Positions 1 to 7,985 are shown, numbered from the stretch's first letter. The stretch: DNA of 64,000 nucleotides from Bittarella massiliensis (ex Durand et al. 2017) (GCF_017566145.1 NZ_JABFCL010000003.1:62001-126000); one strand, 5' to 3'. Notes: generated by a model from the sequence alone, not told the origin. Made by a program: numbers and translations.

Positions 1-395
1 AGAACACCTATCTGGTGCGCCAGTTCCGCTACCCCTATAAAGAGGTGGTGCGGGAATCCCCCGCCGGCAAATTGGAACCGGGCGAGGACCCGCTGGCATG
101 CGGCAAACGGGAACTGGAGGAGGAGCTGGGGGCGGTGGCCGGCCGCTACACCGACCTGGGCTGCTTCTACCCCTCCCCCGGCTACACGTCGGAGGTGATC
201 CACCTCTACCTGGCGGAGGAGCTCTCCTTCACCCGGCAAAACCTGGACGAGGACGAGTTTTTGGAGATCGAAAAACTGCCCCTGCGCCGGGCGGTGCAGC
301 AGGTCCTCACGGGCGAGCTGGTGGACGGCAAGACCCAGGCGGCCCTCCTCAAGGCCGCGGCCCTGCGGGGGCTTTTGGGGGAGGGCGGCCGATGA
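1..395 (+). CDS. NUDIX hydrolase, ADP-ribose pyrophosphatase-like (5' truncated)
   Basis: The reading frame is open from the window edge (frame starts at base 3) to a TGA at 393-395, so only the C-terminal part, about 130 residues, is present. It contains a complete NUDIX box: G-KLEPG-E, seven residues, then REL-EEELGA, matching GX5EX7REUXEEXGU. The preceding RQFRYPY and the following FYPSPGYTSEVIHLYLA are typical of the ADP-sugar pyrophosphatase branch (NudF/YqkG-like), which hydrolyses ADP-ribose to AMP and ribose phosphate. The stop overlaps the start of the next gene (ATGA), suggesting translational coupling. Substrate is inferred from similarity only. Confidence 0.9.
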   Translation, partial: NTYLVRQFRYPYKEVVRESPAGKLEPGEDPLACGKRELEEELGAVAGRYTDLGCFYPSPGYTSEVIHLYLAEELSFTRQNLDEDEFLEIEKLPLRRAVQQVLTGELVDGKTQAALLKAAALRGLLGEGGR

Positions 396-1063
396 ACTGG
401 CTGGACAAGCTGGAGCGAAAGGCTGGCCGCTTCTGCATCCCCCGGCTGATGTGGTATCTCTCCGGGATGATGCTGGTGGTCTTTCTCATCGACCTGCTGC
501 TGCCCCAGGCCGGCTTTTCGAGTTACCTGGTCTTTGACCGGGCGCTGATTTTGCAGGGGCAGGTTTGGCGGCTGGTGAGCTTTCTCATCGTCCCCCAGGG
601 AAACACCGTCTGGATTCTCTTGAGCCTCTATTTCTACTGCGTCCTCAGCGACGGGCTGGAGGCCTGCTGGGGCAGCTTCAAGTTCAACGTCTTCTACCTG
701 GTGGGGGCGGTGGGGGCCATCCTCTCGGGGATGATCACCGGCTTGGGGTGGAGCGCCTACCTCAACATGTCCATCTTCCTGGCCTTTGCCCTGGTCTACC
801 CCGAGTACGAGGTCAACCTCTTCTTCCTCCTCCCCATCAAGGTGAAGTACCTGGGCTTTTTGGGGGCCTTTTACTACTGCATCGCCCTCGTCGGCGGCAG
901 CTGGTCGACCCGGCTGTCCATCGTCATGGCCTTTTTGAACCTGATCCTCTTTTTCGGGGGGGACTTCTGGGGCCGCATCAAAAACCGCTGGAAGTACCGG
1001 GAGAGCCGCAGGGCCTTTCGCCAGTACCAGCAAAACCGGCAGCGGGGCCCCTGGGGGCAGTAG
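392..1063 (+). CDS. Rhomboid-like integral membrane protein, probably not a protease
   Basis: A 223-residue membrane protein beginning at the ATG that overlaps the NUDIX stop. It has about six hydrophobic segments. The stretches QVWRLVSFLIVP near residue 58 and FKFNVFYLVGAVG near 98 look like the L1 loop and helix region of rhomboids. The catalytic GxSG serine motif is not visible; the corresponding region reads GWSAYLNMSIFLAFA, and no clear catalytic His helix was found. I therefore read it as a pseudo-rhomboid, common in clostridia beside NUDIX genes. The C-terminus is a basic, Gln/Arg-rich cytoplasmic tail (RRAFRQYQQNRQRG). Function unknown. Confidence 0.65.
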   Translation: MNWLDKLERKAGRFCIPRLMWYLSGMMLVVFLIDLLLPQAGFSSYLVFDRALILQGQVWRLVSFLIVPQGNTVWILLSLYFYCVLSDGLEACWGSFKFNVFYLVGAVGAILSGMITGLGWSAYLNMSIFLAFALVYPEYEVNLFFLLPIKVKYLGFLGAFYYCIALVGGSWSTRLSIVMAFLNLILFFGGDFWGRIKNRWKYRESRRAFRQYQQNRQRGPWGQ

Positions 1064-1117
1064 GGCAGTCGCCCGCCGCGACAGGGGGCCGCTGGAAATG
1101 GGAAGGAGCACACCGAA

Positions 1118-1870
1118 ATGGACGGCACTGTACAGAACAGAAAAAGGGACCTGACACGGCGGGTCTTCTTCCTCTTGGCGGGGTGGCTGGTCGCCGTGGC
1201 GGCGGTGGGGGGCGCCTTTGCGCTTCGCCCCTATATCCTCCCAGGCCAGCAGGTCGTCAAGTGGGTCGCGCTGCACCTCCTCTGCGCCCTCATCCTCTCC
1301 GCCTTTGTCCGGGTCGCGTCCAGGGGGAGAGAGGGGTGGCGCTGGCAGTGTTTGCTGGCGCTTCTCCTCGCCGTCCCCCCGCTGACGGGGTATCTGGGGT
1401 CGTTTACCGAGCTGGCAAACACCCCCCTCCTCAATCCCCTGGTGTCCTTTCACAGCGCGCTGCTGCTGGCAAGGCCGATCTGGCTCTGGTTTGCGGCCTG
1501 TGCGCTGGGGCGCTGCTGGAGGGCCCCCGAAAAGGAGGTGTCCCCCGCCAAAGGGATGGTCATTGCCCTGGCCGCCCTGGCGCTGGGCTGCGCGGCCATC
1601 GCCCTCTCCCCGGACCTGACGGCTGCCTTTGTGCGGGGGTACCACTTCCCCCTGTGGGGGGTCTACCTGGCCCGCCCCGGCCTCCTGGTCTCCGGCTTTT
1701 TGGGCGGGGTGAGCGGGCGACTGCTCTCCCGCTGTCCTGCGAAAAGGGCGGTGCGGGTGCTGGCTGTCGCCGCCGTCGCGCTGGCCTGCGCACTGGTGGC
1801 GCTGAGCGGGCAGGCGCAGGGCGCGGCCCTGGCGCTCCTCCTCTTTGGCAGCTGGTATCTCTTCCTCTAG
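1118..1870 (+). CDS. Multi-pass membrane protein of unknown function
   Basis: A 250-residue protein made mostly of hydrophobic segments, roughly seven or eight, starting near residues 17, 45, 82, 110, 145, 170 and 213, after a short charged N-terminus (MDGTVQNRKRDLTRR). I recognise no family motif. An ATG at 1118 follows GGAAGGAG at a suitable distance. It lies 54 bases downstream of the rhomboid-like gene on the same strand and is followed at once by a terminator, so it is probably the last gene of the NUDIX-rhomboid transcript. Confidence 0.6.
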   Translation: MDGTVQNRKRDLTRRVFFLLAGWLVAVAAVGGAFALRPYILPGQQVVKWVALHLLCALILSAFVRVASRGREGWRWQCLLALLLAVPPLTGYLGSFTELANTPLLNPLVSFHSALLLARPIWLWFAACALGRCWRAPEKEVSPAKGMVIALAALALGCAAIALSPDLTAAFVRGYHFPLWGVYLARPGLLVSGFLGGVSGRLLSRCPAKRAVRVLAVAAVALACALVALSGQAQGAALALLLFGSWYLFL

Positions 1871-1884
1871 CGACGCAATAAAAA

Positions 1885-1912
1885 AAGCCCCCGCCTCAAG
1901 GCGGGGGCTTTT
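1885..1912. terminator. Bidirectional intrinsic terminator
   Basis: An 11-bp stem (AAGCCCCCGCC / GGCGGGGGCTT) with loop TCAA, flanked by an A-run on the left and T-run on the right. It separates the converging membrane protein gene (+) and ridA (-) and can serve both. Confidence 0.9.
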
Positions 1913-1923
1913 GACTGTGTGGG

Positions 1924-2304
1924 TTAGGCGCGCACGGCGACGGCCTCGATCTCCACCAAGCCGCCCTTGGGCAGGGCGGCCACCGCCACACAGGAGCGGG
2001 CGGGGAAGGCCCCGTCAAAGTACTTGGCGTAGACCTCGTTGACCGCGGCGAAGTTGCCCATATCGGTCAAAAAGATGGTGGTCTTGACCAGGTTGGCGGT
2101 GCTCATCCCCTCGGCGGCGAGGATGGCGCAGAGGTTTTTCAGCGAGCACTCGGCCTGCTCGGCCACACCGGCGGGCATCTCCCCGGTCTGCATGTCGATG
2201 CCCAGCTGGCCGGAGATGTAGAGGCTCTCCCCTGCCATGACGGCCTGCACGTAGGGCCCGATGGGGGCCGGCGCCTGTTCGGTGAGTACGGTTTTGCGCT
2301 CCAT
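1924..2304 (-). CDS. ridA: RidA family enamine/imine deaminase
   Basis: A 126-residue RidA/YjgF/UK114 protein, the full usual length. RidA hydrolyses reactive 2-aminoacrylate and related enamines released by PLP enzymes, and acts as a cytosolic trimer with clefts at subunit interfaces. Visible signatures are APAPIGPYVQAV near residue 11, LYISGQLGID near 28, the conserved Asn in AAVNEVYAKYF near 84, and the arginine of PARSCVAVAALPKG near 100, the residue that binds the substrate carboxylate in the family. The ATG is preceded by GGGAGA. It stands alone, divergent from the purine nucleoside phosphorylase pair. Confidence 0.93.
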   Translation of the reverse strand: MERKTVLTEQAPAPIGPYVQAVMAGESLYISGQLGIDMQTGEMPAGVAEQAECSLKNLCAILAAEGMSTANLVKTTIFLTDMGNFAAVNEVYAKYFDGAFPARSCVAVAALPKGGLVEIEAVAVRA

Positions 2305-2417
2305 AACGATTCTCCCTTTCTCTTCTGGCGCCGGCCAGCTGCCGGTCGCCCGTTTCGTCCCGGCCCTGGGACGGGGGCAATTTCCCCCTTTTTGCCGCAG
2401 CGCCGGTGTCTAAAAAA

Positions 2418-2446
2418 AGTATAGCAAAAATTGCCTTCCAGGGAAA
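2418..2446 (-). promoter_or_regulatory. Candidate ridA promoter
   Basis: On the minus strand a TATACT -10 box (2418-2423) lies 17 bases from TTTCCC (2441-2446). The -10 is good, the -35 weak. It is about 115 bases upstream of the ridA start. Confidence 0.45.
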
Positions 2447-2610
2447 GGACGGCCGTCCAGATGCAGAAAAATTTTTGCAAAATAGGGCGAAAAGGGGTGG
2501 GAAAACTTGTGCATGCGATTGCACTTTTGAATCTTCTGGAAGAAGTGCATAAATTTAAAAGAGGATTGTTATGGAAAGGCACAAATCGCCCCATGGAAAC
2601 AAAACTTCTC

Positions 2611-2639
2611 TTAACAAATGCCGGCAAATGTTGTATCAT
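2611..2639 (+). promoter_or_regulatory. Promoter of the deoD pair
   Basis: TTAACA (2611-2616), 17-base spacer, TATCAT (2634-2639); a near-consensus sigma-A type promoter in the right orientation for the two phosphorylase genes. Confidence 0.7.
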
Positions 2640-2643
2640 ACAA
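2631..2643. promoter_or_regulatory. Operator-like palindrome over the -10 box
   Basis: TTGTAT-C-ATACAA is a perfect 6+1+6 inverted repeat that covers the -10 hexamer, the usual position for a repressor site. A half-like TTGTACCAA follows at 2653. The shape resembles GntR-family operators, but the regulator is unknown and not encoded next door. Confidence 0.5.
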
Positions 2644-2875
2644 AGTAGGATGTTGTACCAATCCAGACAGTTGTGTGGAAGCGTTTTGCGCGGCTGTCCG
2701 CCCCTTTTTATGCCCTTTGCGGGCCGAAAAGAGCGCCCCTTGCTAGCCGGGGGCCGGCGGGCCGGAAAACGGGTGCGGCACCGGGTAAACGGTTTGCTGC
2801 CCAGGGGGGAATTTGCCCCGCCGGGGCTTGTTGCCGTTTGGGAAAAAACAAACCGCAAAGGGAGGAAAACAATCA

Positions 2876-3592
2876 ATGGAGATGAAGATTACACCGCATA
2901 TCAATCCAAAAGCTGAGATCGCGCCCCGCATTCTTCTGCCTGGCGATCCGCTCCGGGCGAAATACGTCGCCGAAAATATGCTCGAGAACGCCGAGCAGTT
3001 CAACGAGGTCCGCGGGGCCCTGGGCTTCACCGGCACCTACAAGGGCGAGAAGGTCTCGGTCATGGGCACCGGCATGGGCATGCCCCAGGTCTCCATCTAT
3101 GTCACCGAGCTGATGAAGTTCTACGGCGTCAAGACCCTCATCCGCATTGGCACCTGCGGCGGCATGCTGCCCGATATGCAGCTGATGGATCTGATCCTGG
3201 GCACCGGCGCCTGCACCACCAGCGGCATCAACCGCCACATCTTCAACGGCGACTTTGCTCCCACTGCCGATTTTGAGCTGCTCAACAAGGCCTACGAGAT
3301 CGCCAAGGAGAGAGAGATCAAGACCTACACCGGCCTGATCCTGTCCAGCGATATGTTCTACGGCGAGAACAAAAAAGAAGACGGTGAGATGTGGAAGAAA
3401 TACGGCGTGATTGCCGGCGAGATGGAGGCTGCCGCCCTGTACACCATCGCCGCCAAATACCGCTGCAGAGCCCTGACTATGCTGTCGGTCAGCGATGGCC
3501 CGTTCATCGACAGAGACCTGACCTACGAAGAGAAAGAGAAGGGCCTCAAGAATATGTTCGAGGTCGCCCTCGACACCGCTATCGCGTTTTAA
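2876..3592 (+). CDS. deoD: Purine nucleoside phosphorylase, DeoD type (first copy)
   Basis: A 238-residue hexameric-type PNP, the usual DeoD length. It cleaves purine (deoxy)nucleosides with phosphate to base plus (deoxy)ribose 1-phosphate. Visible are the N-terminal His of TPHIN, the phosphate-binding GDPLRAKY near residue 22 and RIGTCGG near 88, and the ribose-binding GEMEAAALY near 180. The catalytic region reads SVSDGPFIDRD: the proton-donating Asp is kept but followed by Gly, where E. coli has Asp-His. The ATG at 2876 sits 10 bases after AAGGGAGG; an in-frame ATG six bases on is too far from it. A paralog follows after 28 bases. Confidence 0.93.
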   Translation: MEMKITPHINPKAEIAPRILLPGDPLRAKYVAENMLENAEQFNEVRGALGFTGTYKGEKVSVMGTGMGMPQVSIYVTELMKFYGVKTLIRIGTCGGMLPDMQLMDLILGTGACTTSGINRHIFNGDFAPTADFELLNKAYEIAKEREIKTYTGLILSSDMFYGENKKEDGEMWKKYGVIAGEMEAAALYTIAAKYRCRALTMLSVSDGPFIDRDLTYEEKEKGLKNMFEVALDTAIAF

Positions 3593-3620
3593 GACAACAT
3601 AAAAAGGGAGGAATTCGATT

Positions 3621-4325
3621 ATGAGTTTACATATTGGCGCCAAACCCGGCGATATTGCTGAAAGCATCCTGCTCCCCGGCGATCCCAGAAGAGCGAAGTA
3701 CATTGCCGACACCTTCTTCGAGAACCCCGTCAAATTCAACGACGTGCGCGGTATGTGGGGCTTCACCGGCACCTACAAGGGCAAGAAAGTCTCCGCCATG
3801 GGCACCGGCATGGGCATTCCCTCCATCAGCATCTATGCCAACGAGCTAATCAGAGAGTACGGCGTGAAGAACCTGATCCGCGTGGGCACCTGCGGCGCCA
3901 TGCAGGATCACGTCGGCCTGAAAGACGTCATCCTGGGGATGGGCGCCTGCACCGACAACGACTTCAACCACCATGTCTTCAACGGCATCTACTGCCCCAC
4001 TGCTGACTTTGAGCTGATTCGCGCCGCCTACTACACCGCCAAGGAGACCGGCGTCGACGTGAAGGTCGGCAACATCTCCTCCGGCGATATGTTCTACGGC
4101 GAGTCTGACGAGAAGTCCGGCCGCTTCACCGAGTACGGCGTTCTGGCCGGCGAGATGGAGGGCGCTGCCCTGTACACCATCGCTGCCCGCGAGCACGTTC
4201 GCGCCCTGACCATCCTCACCGTCACCGACCACCCCAGTGGAAACCTGACCCCCGAGGAGCGCGAGCTGACCCTGAACACCATGCTGCAGCTGGCCCTGGA
4301 CACCGTCATCAAATTCCAGGATTAG
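3621..4325 (+). CDS. deoD: Purine nucleoside phosphorylase, DeoD type (second copy)
   Basis: A 234-residue paralog of the preceding gene, apparently around 55-60% identical. All DeoD landmarks are present: His of [41 protein letters not shown] and a canonical TVTDHP catalytic Asp-His. It matches the E. coli-type enzyme better than copy 1 does. It is preceded by AAAGGGAGG and is co-transcribed with copy 1; a strong terminator follows. Two adjacent copies that differ in the active-site loop suggest divided substrate ranges (for example 6-oxo versus 6-amino purines), which is inference. Confidence 0.93.
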   Translation: MSLHIGAKPGDIAESILLPGDPRRAKYIADTFFENPVKFNDVRGMWGFTGTYKGKKVSAMGTGMGIPSISIYANELIREYGVKNLIRVGTCGAMQDHVGLKDVILGMGACTDNDFNHHVFNGIYCPTADFELIRAAYYTAKETGVDVKVGNISSGDMFYGESDEKSGRFTEYGVLAGEMEGAALYTIAAREHVRALTILTVTDHPSGNLTPEERELTLNTMLQLALDTVIKFQD

Positions 4326-4341
4326 TTTTCTGCCTGAAAAG

Positions 4342-4371
4342 GGGCACGGCCATCCGGCCGTGCCCTTTTTT
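4342..4371 (+). terminator. Intrinsic terminator of the deoD pair
   Basis: GGGCACGGCC / GGCCGTGCCC stem (10 bp) with loop ATCC and a following T6. Confidence 0.9.
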
Positions 4372-4493
4372 GTTTTGATCCGCTTTGCCCTACTTTGCCT
4401 TGTCTTGCCCCGCCCCTTCTCTTTTGGGGGGCGGCGGGGTATAATAGAGGGCGAAAACAGGGGCGCGGGAGCGCCGGAAAGGGAGTGGGCGCG

Positions 4494-4988
4494 GTGTATG
4501 TGACCAGCAGCGGCGTGGTAGAGGGGGTCATTGCCGATCGCTTCGGCAAGCGGGGGGAACAGTTTGGTCCGGGGGAGATGCCCACCTACTCCCTCCCCCT
4601 GCAGATTTGCGATCCGCCGCAGGGAACCCGGTGCTACGCCCTGGTGCTGGAGGACCGGGACGCCTTTGCAGTGACCCCCGGCTTCTCCTGGATCCACTGG
4701 ACGGCGGCCAATCTGCAGCGCGATTTTCTCGAGGAGAACGAGAGCCTTTCCGCCCGCGATTTTGTGCAGGGGGTCAACAGCTGGATCAGCGAGGGGCTGC
4801 CGCTGGAAAGCTGCACCGGCTACGGCGGCATGGCGCCCCCAGACTTTCCCCACCAGTACGAACTGCGCGTCTACGCCCTGGACAGTCTTCTCCCCCTGGA
4901 GCAGGGCTTTCTCTACAACGAACTCTACCGGGCGATGGAGGGACACCTGCTGGACAGCTGCTCCCTCAAGGGCTGGTACCGTGCGTGA
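4494..4988 (+). CDS. YbhB/YbcL family Raf kinase inhibitor-like (PEBP) protein
   Basis: A 164-residue protein. Family landmarks are PPQGTRCYALVLEDRDAF near residue 40, the core strand and ligand-pocket region, then FSWIHWTAANL near 64 and ELRVYALDSLLPL near 124 with a C-terminal helix. Bacterial PEBP-like proteins are small cytosolic proteins of uncertain role. The chosen start is GTG 4494, 8 bases after AAAGGGAG; another in-frame GTG lies at 4485, inside the SD. A TATAAT at 4440-4445 may be its promoter although no good -35 is seen. The stop overlaps the start of the next gene. Confidence 0.8.
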   Translation: MYVTSSGVVEGVIADRFGKRGEQFGPGEMPTYSLPLQICDPPQGTRCYALVLEDRDAFAVTPGFSWIHWTAANLQRDFLEENESLSARDFVQGVNSWISEGLPLESCTGYGGMAPPDFPHQYELRVYALDSLLPLEQGFLYNELYRAMEGHLLDSCSLKGWYRA

Positions 4989-6201
4989 GTGGCTGGCCCC
5001 GCCCCGGGTGGGGATGCGGATGGTGAAGACCGCGGCGGCGGTCTTTCTCTGTTTTGCGATCGACACCTTTCGGGGTGGGGGGATCCCCTTTTACTCGGCC
5101 ATTGCGGCGGTTCTCTGCCTGCAGCCCAGCTGGCAGAGCAGCACCCAAAAGGCCCGGGAGCGAACGGTGGCCACCGTTCTGGGCGGCCTGGCGGGGATGT
5201 TGGTGTTGGCGGCGCAGCGCAGCTGGTTTCCGGCCATCCCCGATCTTTTGTGGTACGCCCTGGTGGCGGCCTGCCTCATCCCCCTGCTCTCCCTGACGGT
5301 GGCCCTTAAAAAGCCGGCGTCCGCCTACCTCTCCTGTGTGGTGTTTATGAGTGTCACCGTCAGCCACGGGGGAGATGAAAACCCCTACCTCTTTGCCTTT
5401 CACCGAATTGTGGACACCCTCATCGGCATTCTGGTGGCGCTGGCGGTGGGCGGCATTCGCCTGCCCCGGCGGGATGGCGGTTGCCTGCTGGCGGCCGACC
5501 TGGAGGGGCAGCTGGCACCGGGAGGAGAGCTCTCCCCCGCGGTGCGGGTGCGGCTGACCCGGCTCTGCGAGGGGAGAACGCCTCTGGCCGTCTGTACCGC
5601 CCGCTCCCCTTCGGTGGCGCTGGACCGGTTGACAGGGATCCCCCTCACCGCCCCCTTGGCCGTGCTGGGCGGCGCGGCGGTCTGCACGCAGACGGGGGGC
5701 GACTTTTTGTGGTCGGCCCCCCTCTCGCCGGAGGGAGAGCGGGCTGCCCGGTCCCTCCTGGATGGGGTCGGTGCCGCCGGGTTTTGCTATTTCCTCGACA
5801 GGGAGGGGCTGCAGATCGGCTACGGCCCCGCTTTGCGGCCGGGGGAGGAGGCACTGCGCCAAGAGACCCGCGCCCTCCCCCACCGGCACTACCGCTTCTT
5901 TCCCGCCGGGGCGAGGGGCGAGGGGGCGGTGCTGGGCTGGCTTGCCCTTCTGCCCCAAAAACAGGCCGAGGCCGTCCGGAAGGGAGCTGCCGGCGAGGTG
6001 CGGGCGGACTGCTATCCCAGCGCAAAACTGGGGGAGAACTGGGTGTGGCTGCACAGCCCGGAAGCGGGTTACGGCCCGGCCCTGGCGGCGATTGCCCGCC
6101 AGCTGGAAGCAGCCATCCCCGCGCCCTTCTGGCCCCCTGCCGGCCTGACGGGGGAGCGGGCGGTGCGCGCCCTGGAGAAACGGGTCCTTGGCGGCCGCTG
6201 A
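4981..6201 (+). CDS. FUSC/ArAE-type membrane protein fused to a degenerate HAD-like domain
   Basis: A 406-residue two-part protein. Residues about 10-160 look like the aromatic-acid exporter/FUSC family: GMRMVKTAAAVFLCFAID, LQPSWQSSTQKARERTVATVLGG and a late FHRIVDTLIGILVALAVGG, about six membrane helices. Residues about 165-400 resemble a Cof-type HAD hydrolase N-terminus: AADLEGQLAPGGELSP in place of DxDGTL, then PLAVCTARSPSVALDRL (motif II). The usual HAD lysine and GDxxND motifs are not visible, so it may be a non-catalytic sensory or regulatory domain. GTG 4981 overlaps the upstream stop and gives the typical REW..PRVGMR start. Confidence 0.7.
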   Translation: MREWLAPPRVGMRMVKTAAAVFLCFAIDTFRGGGIPFYSAIAAVLCLQPSWQSSTQKARERTVATVLGGLAGMLVLAAQRSWFPAIPDLLWYALVAACLIPLLSLTVALKKPASAYLSCVVFMSVTVSHGGDENPYLFAFHRIVDTLIGILVALAVGGIRLPRRDGGCLLAADLEGQLAPGGELSPAVRVRLTRLCEGRTPLAVCTARSPSVALDRLTGIPLTAPLAVLGGAAVCTQTGGDFLWSAPLSPEGERAARSLLDGVGAAGFCYFLDREGLQIGYGPALRPGEEALRQETRALPHRHYRFFPAGARGEGAVLGWLALLPQKQAEAVRKGAAGEVRADCYPSAKLGENWVWLHSPEAGYGPALAAIARQLEAAIPAPFWPPAGLTGERAVRALEKRVLGGR

Positions 6202-6313
6202 CCCTTTCCCAAGGGCGTCCGGCTGTGGTATCATGGGAAAAAAGAGCGGGGCGGCCTTGCGCCGCCTGTGCGTCCGGCCGCAGAGCCTGGGCGCAGGAGA
6301 GGAGTGTGCGGCG

Positions 6314-6889
6314 ATGCCTGGATGGGGTTGGGCCCTGCTGGCCCTGGTGGCGGTTGCCATCTTACTTTTTGCGGCGGTGAAGGGGCTGCAGCGGCTCTGG
6401 TGGGGGATGCGCCACTCGGCAGTCGGCCTGGCGGCCGATGTCATCCGTGCGGCGGTGGGGCAGGAGGGCGAACTTCCCCCCGAGCCCCGCTCCCTGCAAA
6501 ATGGCGACAGCATCTACGGCCCCCAGATCCAGCGGGATTTCACCGGTTTTAACATTGCCCGCGCCAAGGAACTGGCCGAGGGGGCGGTGCGCCGCGCCTG
6601 CCCCGGTGGCACCGTCCGCAAGACGGTCATCAGCGGCTACGACCGGCGGGCAGAGCGGCGGGTCATCACCTTTCAGTGCGGGGTGAAGGACGGCCAGAAG
6701 GAGCGCAAGTTCGAGGTGGACTACTGCTACCAGGCCCCGGGCTTTGGGCAGGGCGAGACGCCGGAGGTCTGCCCCCGCTGCGGCGGCCCCATCCCCGCCG
6801 TCCACGGGGGCAACTGCCAGTTCTGCGGGGCAAGGCTGGATTCGGCCATGGAGGGCAGCTGGGAATGGGCTCCCTGCCGGGAGGTGTAG
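6314..6889 (+). CDS. Single-pass membrane protein with C-terminal zinc ribbon
   Basis: A 191-residue protein: an N-terminal membrane helix (WALLALVAVAILLFAAV), a middle domain of about 120 residues that I do not recognise, and a C-terminal zinc ribbon CPRCGG ... CQFCGARL (two CxxC pairs). The ATG at 6314 follows GGAGAGGAG; in-frame codons upstream lack an SD. It is followed closely by the P-loop kinase gene. The arrangement suggests a membrane-anchored cytosolic domain with a zinc-binding tail. Function unknown. Confidence 0.65.
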   Translation: MPGWGWALLALVAVAILLFAAVKGLQRLWWGMRHSAVGLAADVIRAAVGQEGELPPEPRSLQNGDSIYGPQIQRDFTGFNIARAKELAEGAVRRACPGGTVRKTVISGYDRRAERRVITFQCGVKDGQKERKFEVDYCYQAPGFGQGETPEVCPRCGGPIPAVHGGNCQFCGARLDSAMEGSWEWAPCREV

Positions 6890-6891
6890 CG

Positions 6892-7452
6892 GTGAAGCTG
6901 GTCATTTTGACAGGTCCCCACGCGGTGGGGAAGATGACGGTGGGCCAGGCCCTGGAGCGGCGCACCGGCCTGCGCCTCTTCCACAACCACGAGAGCTTGG
7001 AGCCGCTGCTCCACCTCTTCCCCGACCGGCCCGACATCTGGGGCCCTTTGAGCGACCAATTTCGGTGGCAGGTGTTTGACGCTTTCTCCCAGATCGACGC
7101 GGCGGGGCTGATCTTCACCTATATGTGGGCCTTCGATGTCCCCGAGGACCGGACTTACATCCAGCGGCTGCGGGCCCTGTTTGAGGGGCGGGACGCACCG
7201 GTCTATCTGGTGGAACTGGCGGCGGACCGGGCGGTGCGGCTGGCGCGAAACCGCAGCGAAAACCGGCTGCTGCACAAGCCCTCCAAGCGCGATCTCCGGC
7301 AGTCGGAAGCCCTGTTTTGCCAGTTGGAAGGGGCGCACCGGCTGAATTCTCTGCCGGGGGAGATCGACTGGCCGCACTACCTGCGGCTGGACAACACCGC
7401 CCTCTCCCCGGAGGAGGCGGCTGAGCGCATCTGCGAGGCCTTTGCGCTGTGA
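6892..7452 (+). CDS. P-loop NTPase / small-molecule kinase-like protein
   Basis: A 186-residue protein with an N-terminal Walker A, LTGPHAVGKMTVGQAL (GxxxxGKxT). FHNHESLEPLL is where shikimate/AAA_33-type kinases place substrate contacts, and the later RNRSENRLLHKPSKRDL carries several arginines, compatible with a kinase lid. The substrate cannot be told. GTG 6892 follows the upstream stop by two bases and has GGGAGG at good spacing; it overlaps the next gene by four bases (GTGA), so the three genes from 6314 look like one transcript. Confidence 0.7.
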   Translation: MKLVILTGPHAVGKMTVGQALERRTGLRLFHNHESLEPLLHLFPDRPDIWGPLSDQFRWQVFDAFSQIDAAGLIFTYMWAFDVPEDRTYIQRLRALFEGRDAPVYLVELAADRAVRLARNRSENRLLHKPSKRDLRQSEALFCQLEGAHRLNSLPGEIDWPHYLRLDNTALSPEEAAERICEAFAL

Positions 7453-7925
7453 GGCCGGGAAGAGAGGGGGCCGGCAGAGGGGAGTTGGCGATCCGGCCGG
7501 TCACGGCAGAACTCCTGCCCGCGGTGCTGGCCCTGCGGGTGGCCCCCGGGCAGGAGGGGTTTATCGAGACCACCGCCCAGTGCCTGGCCGAGGCGGAGGA
7601 GGAGCCCACCTGGCGGCCGGTGGCCCTCTGCGACGGCGGGCAGGTGGTGGGCTTTGCCATGTACGGCCGCTACCGCAACTACCGGCGGGTCTGGCTGGAC
7701 CGGTTGCTCGTCGACTGCACTTGCCAGGGCAGGGGGTATGGGCGCGCCTTTTTGGGGATGCTGTTGGAGCGGCTCTTCGCGGAGTACCGGTGCGACAGCA
7801 TCTATCTTAGCCTGTTTGACGACAACCGGCAGGCCCTCGCCCTGTACGAGTCCTTTGGTTTTGCCTTCACAGGCGAGCGGGATACGGGGGGAGAAGCGGT
7901 GATGCGGCTGCGGCGGGCGCCGTGA
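7449..7925 (+). CDS. GNAT N-acetyltransferase, BltD/diamine acetyltransferase-like
   Basis: A 158-residue GNAT. Visible are the family start LAIRPVTAELLPAVLAL followed by VAPGQEGFIET, strand VGFAMYGRYRN, the acetyl-CoA pyrophosphate loop QGRGYGRAFLGML (Q-x-x-G-x-G/A) near residue 97, and the C-terminal NRQALALYESFGF. This arrangement is that of BltD/PaiA-type polyamine or diamine acetyltransferases, so transfer of acetyl from acetyl-CoA to a polyamine is plausible but unproven. GTG 7449 overlaps the preceding stop; a TTG at 7485 next to GAGGGGAG is too close to that SD to be preferred. A terminator follows. Confidence 0.8.
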   Translation: MRPGREGAGRGELAIRPVTAELLPAVLALRVAPGQEGFIETTAQCLAEAEEEPTWRPVALCDGGQVVGFAMYGRYRNYRRVWLDRLLVDCTCQGRGYGRAFLGMLLERLFAEYRCDSIYLSLFDDNRQALALYESFGFAFTGERDTGGEAVMRLRRAP

Positions 7926-7950
7926 CAAAAAAGGATCAACCATCTGGTGA

Positions 7951-7985
7951 AAAAGACAGTCCCTCCCCGAGGGACTGTCTTTTTG
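7951..7985 (+). terminator. Intrinsic terminator after the GNAT gene
   Basis: AAAAGACAGTCCCTC / GAGGGACTGTCTTTT, 15-bp stem, loop CCC, T5. Confidence 0.92.

Larger units (their letters stand above)
2305..2875. other. Intergenic control region between ridA and the deoD pair
   Basis: This 571-bp stretch has no convincing gene. It is more AT-rich in its middle than its neighbours. It holds the ridA promoter (minus), an inverted repeat GTGCA/TGCAC at 2509-2524, the strong plus promoter with overlapping palindrome at 2611-2643, and then a long leader of about 230 bases, GC-rich with several possible hairpins, before the RBS at 2858-2865. I saw no purine-riboswitch consensus and no terminator-like hairpin in the leader. 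Confidence 0.5.

Noticed and set aside
206..1645. Long minus-strand open frame of 479 codons
   Set aside because: Low-complexity Gly/Pro/Arg-rich translation opposite well-supported plus-strand genes; an artefact of high GC.
2646..2875. Possible purine riboswitch in the deoD leader
   Set aside because: No match to the conserved purine aptamer loops or a terminator/antiterminator pair.
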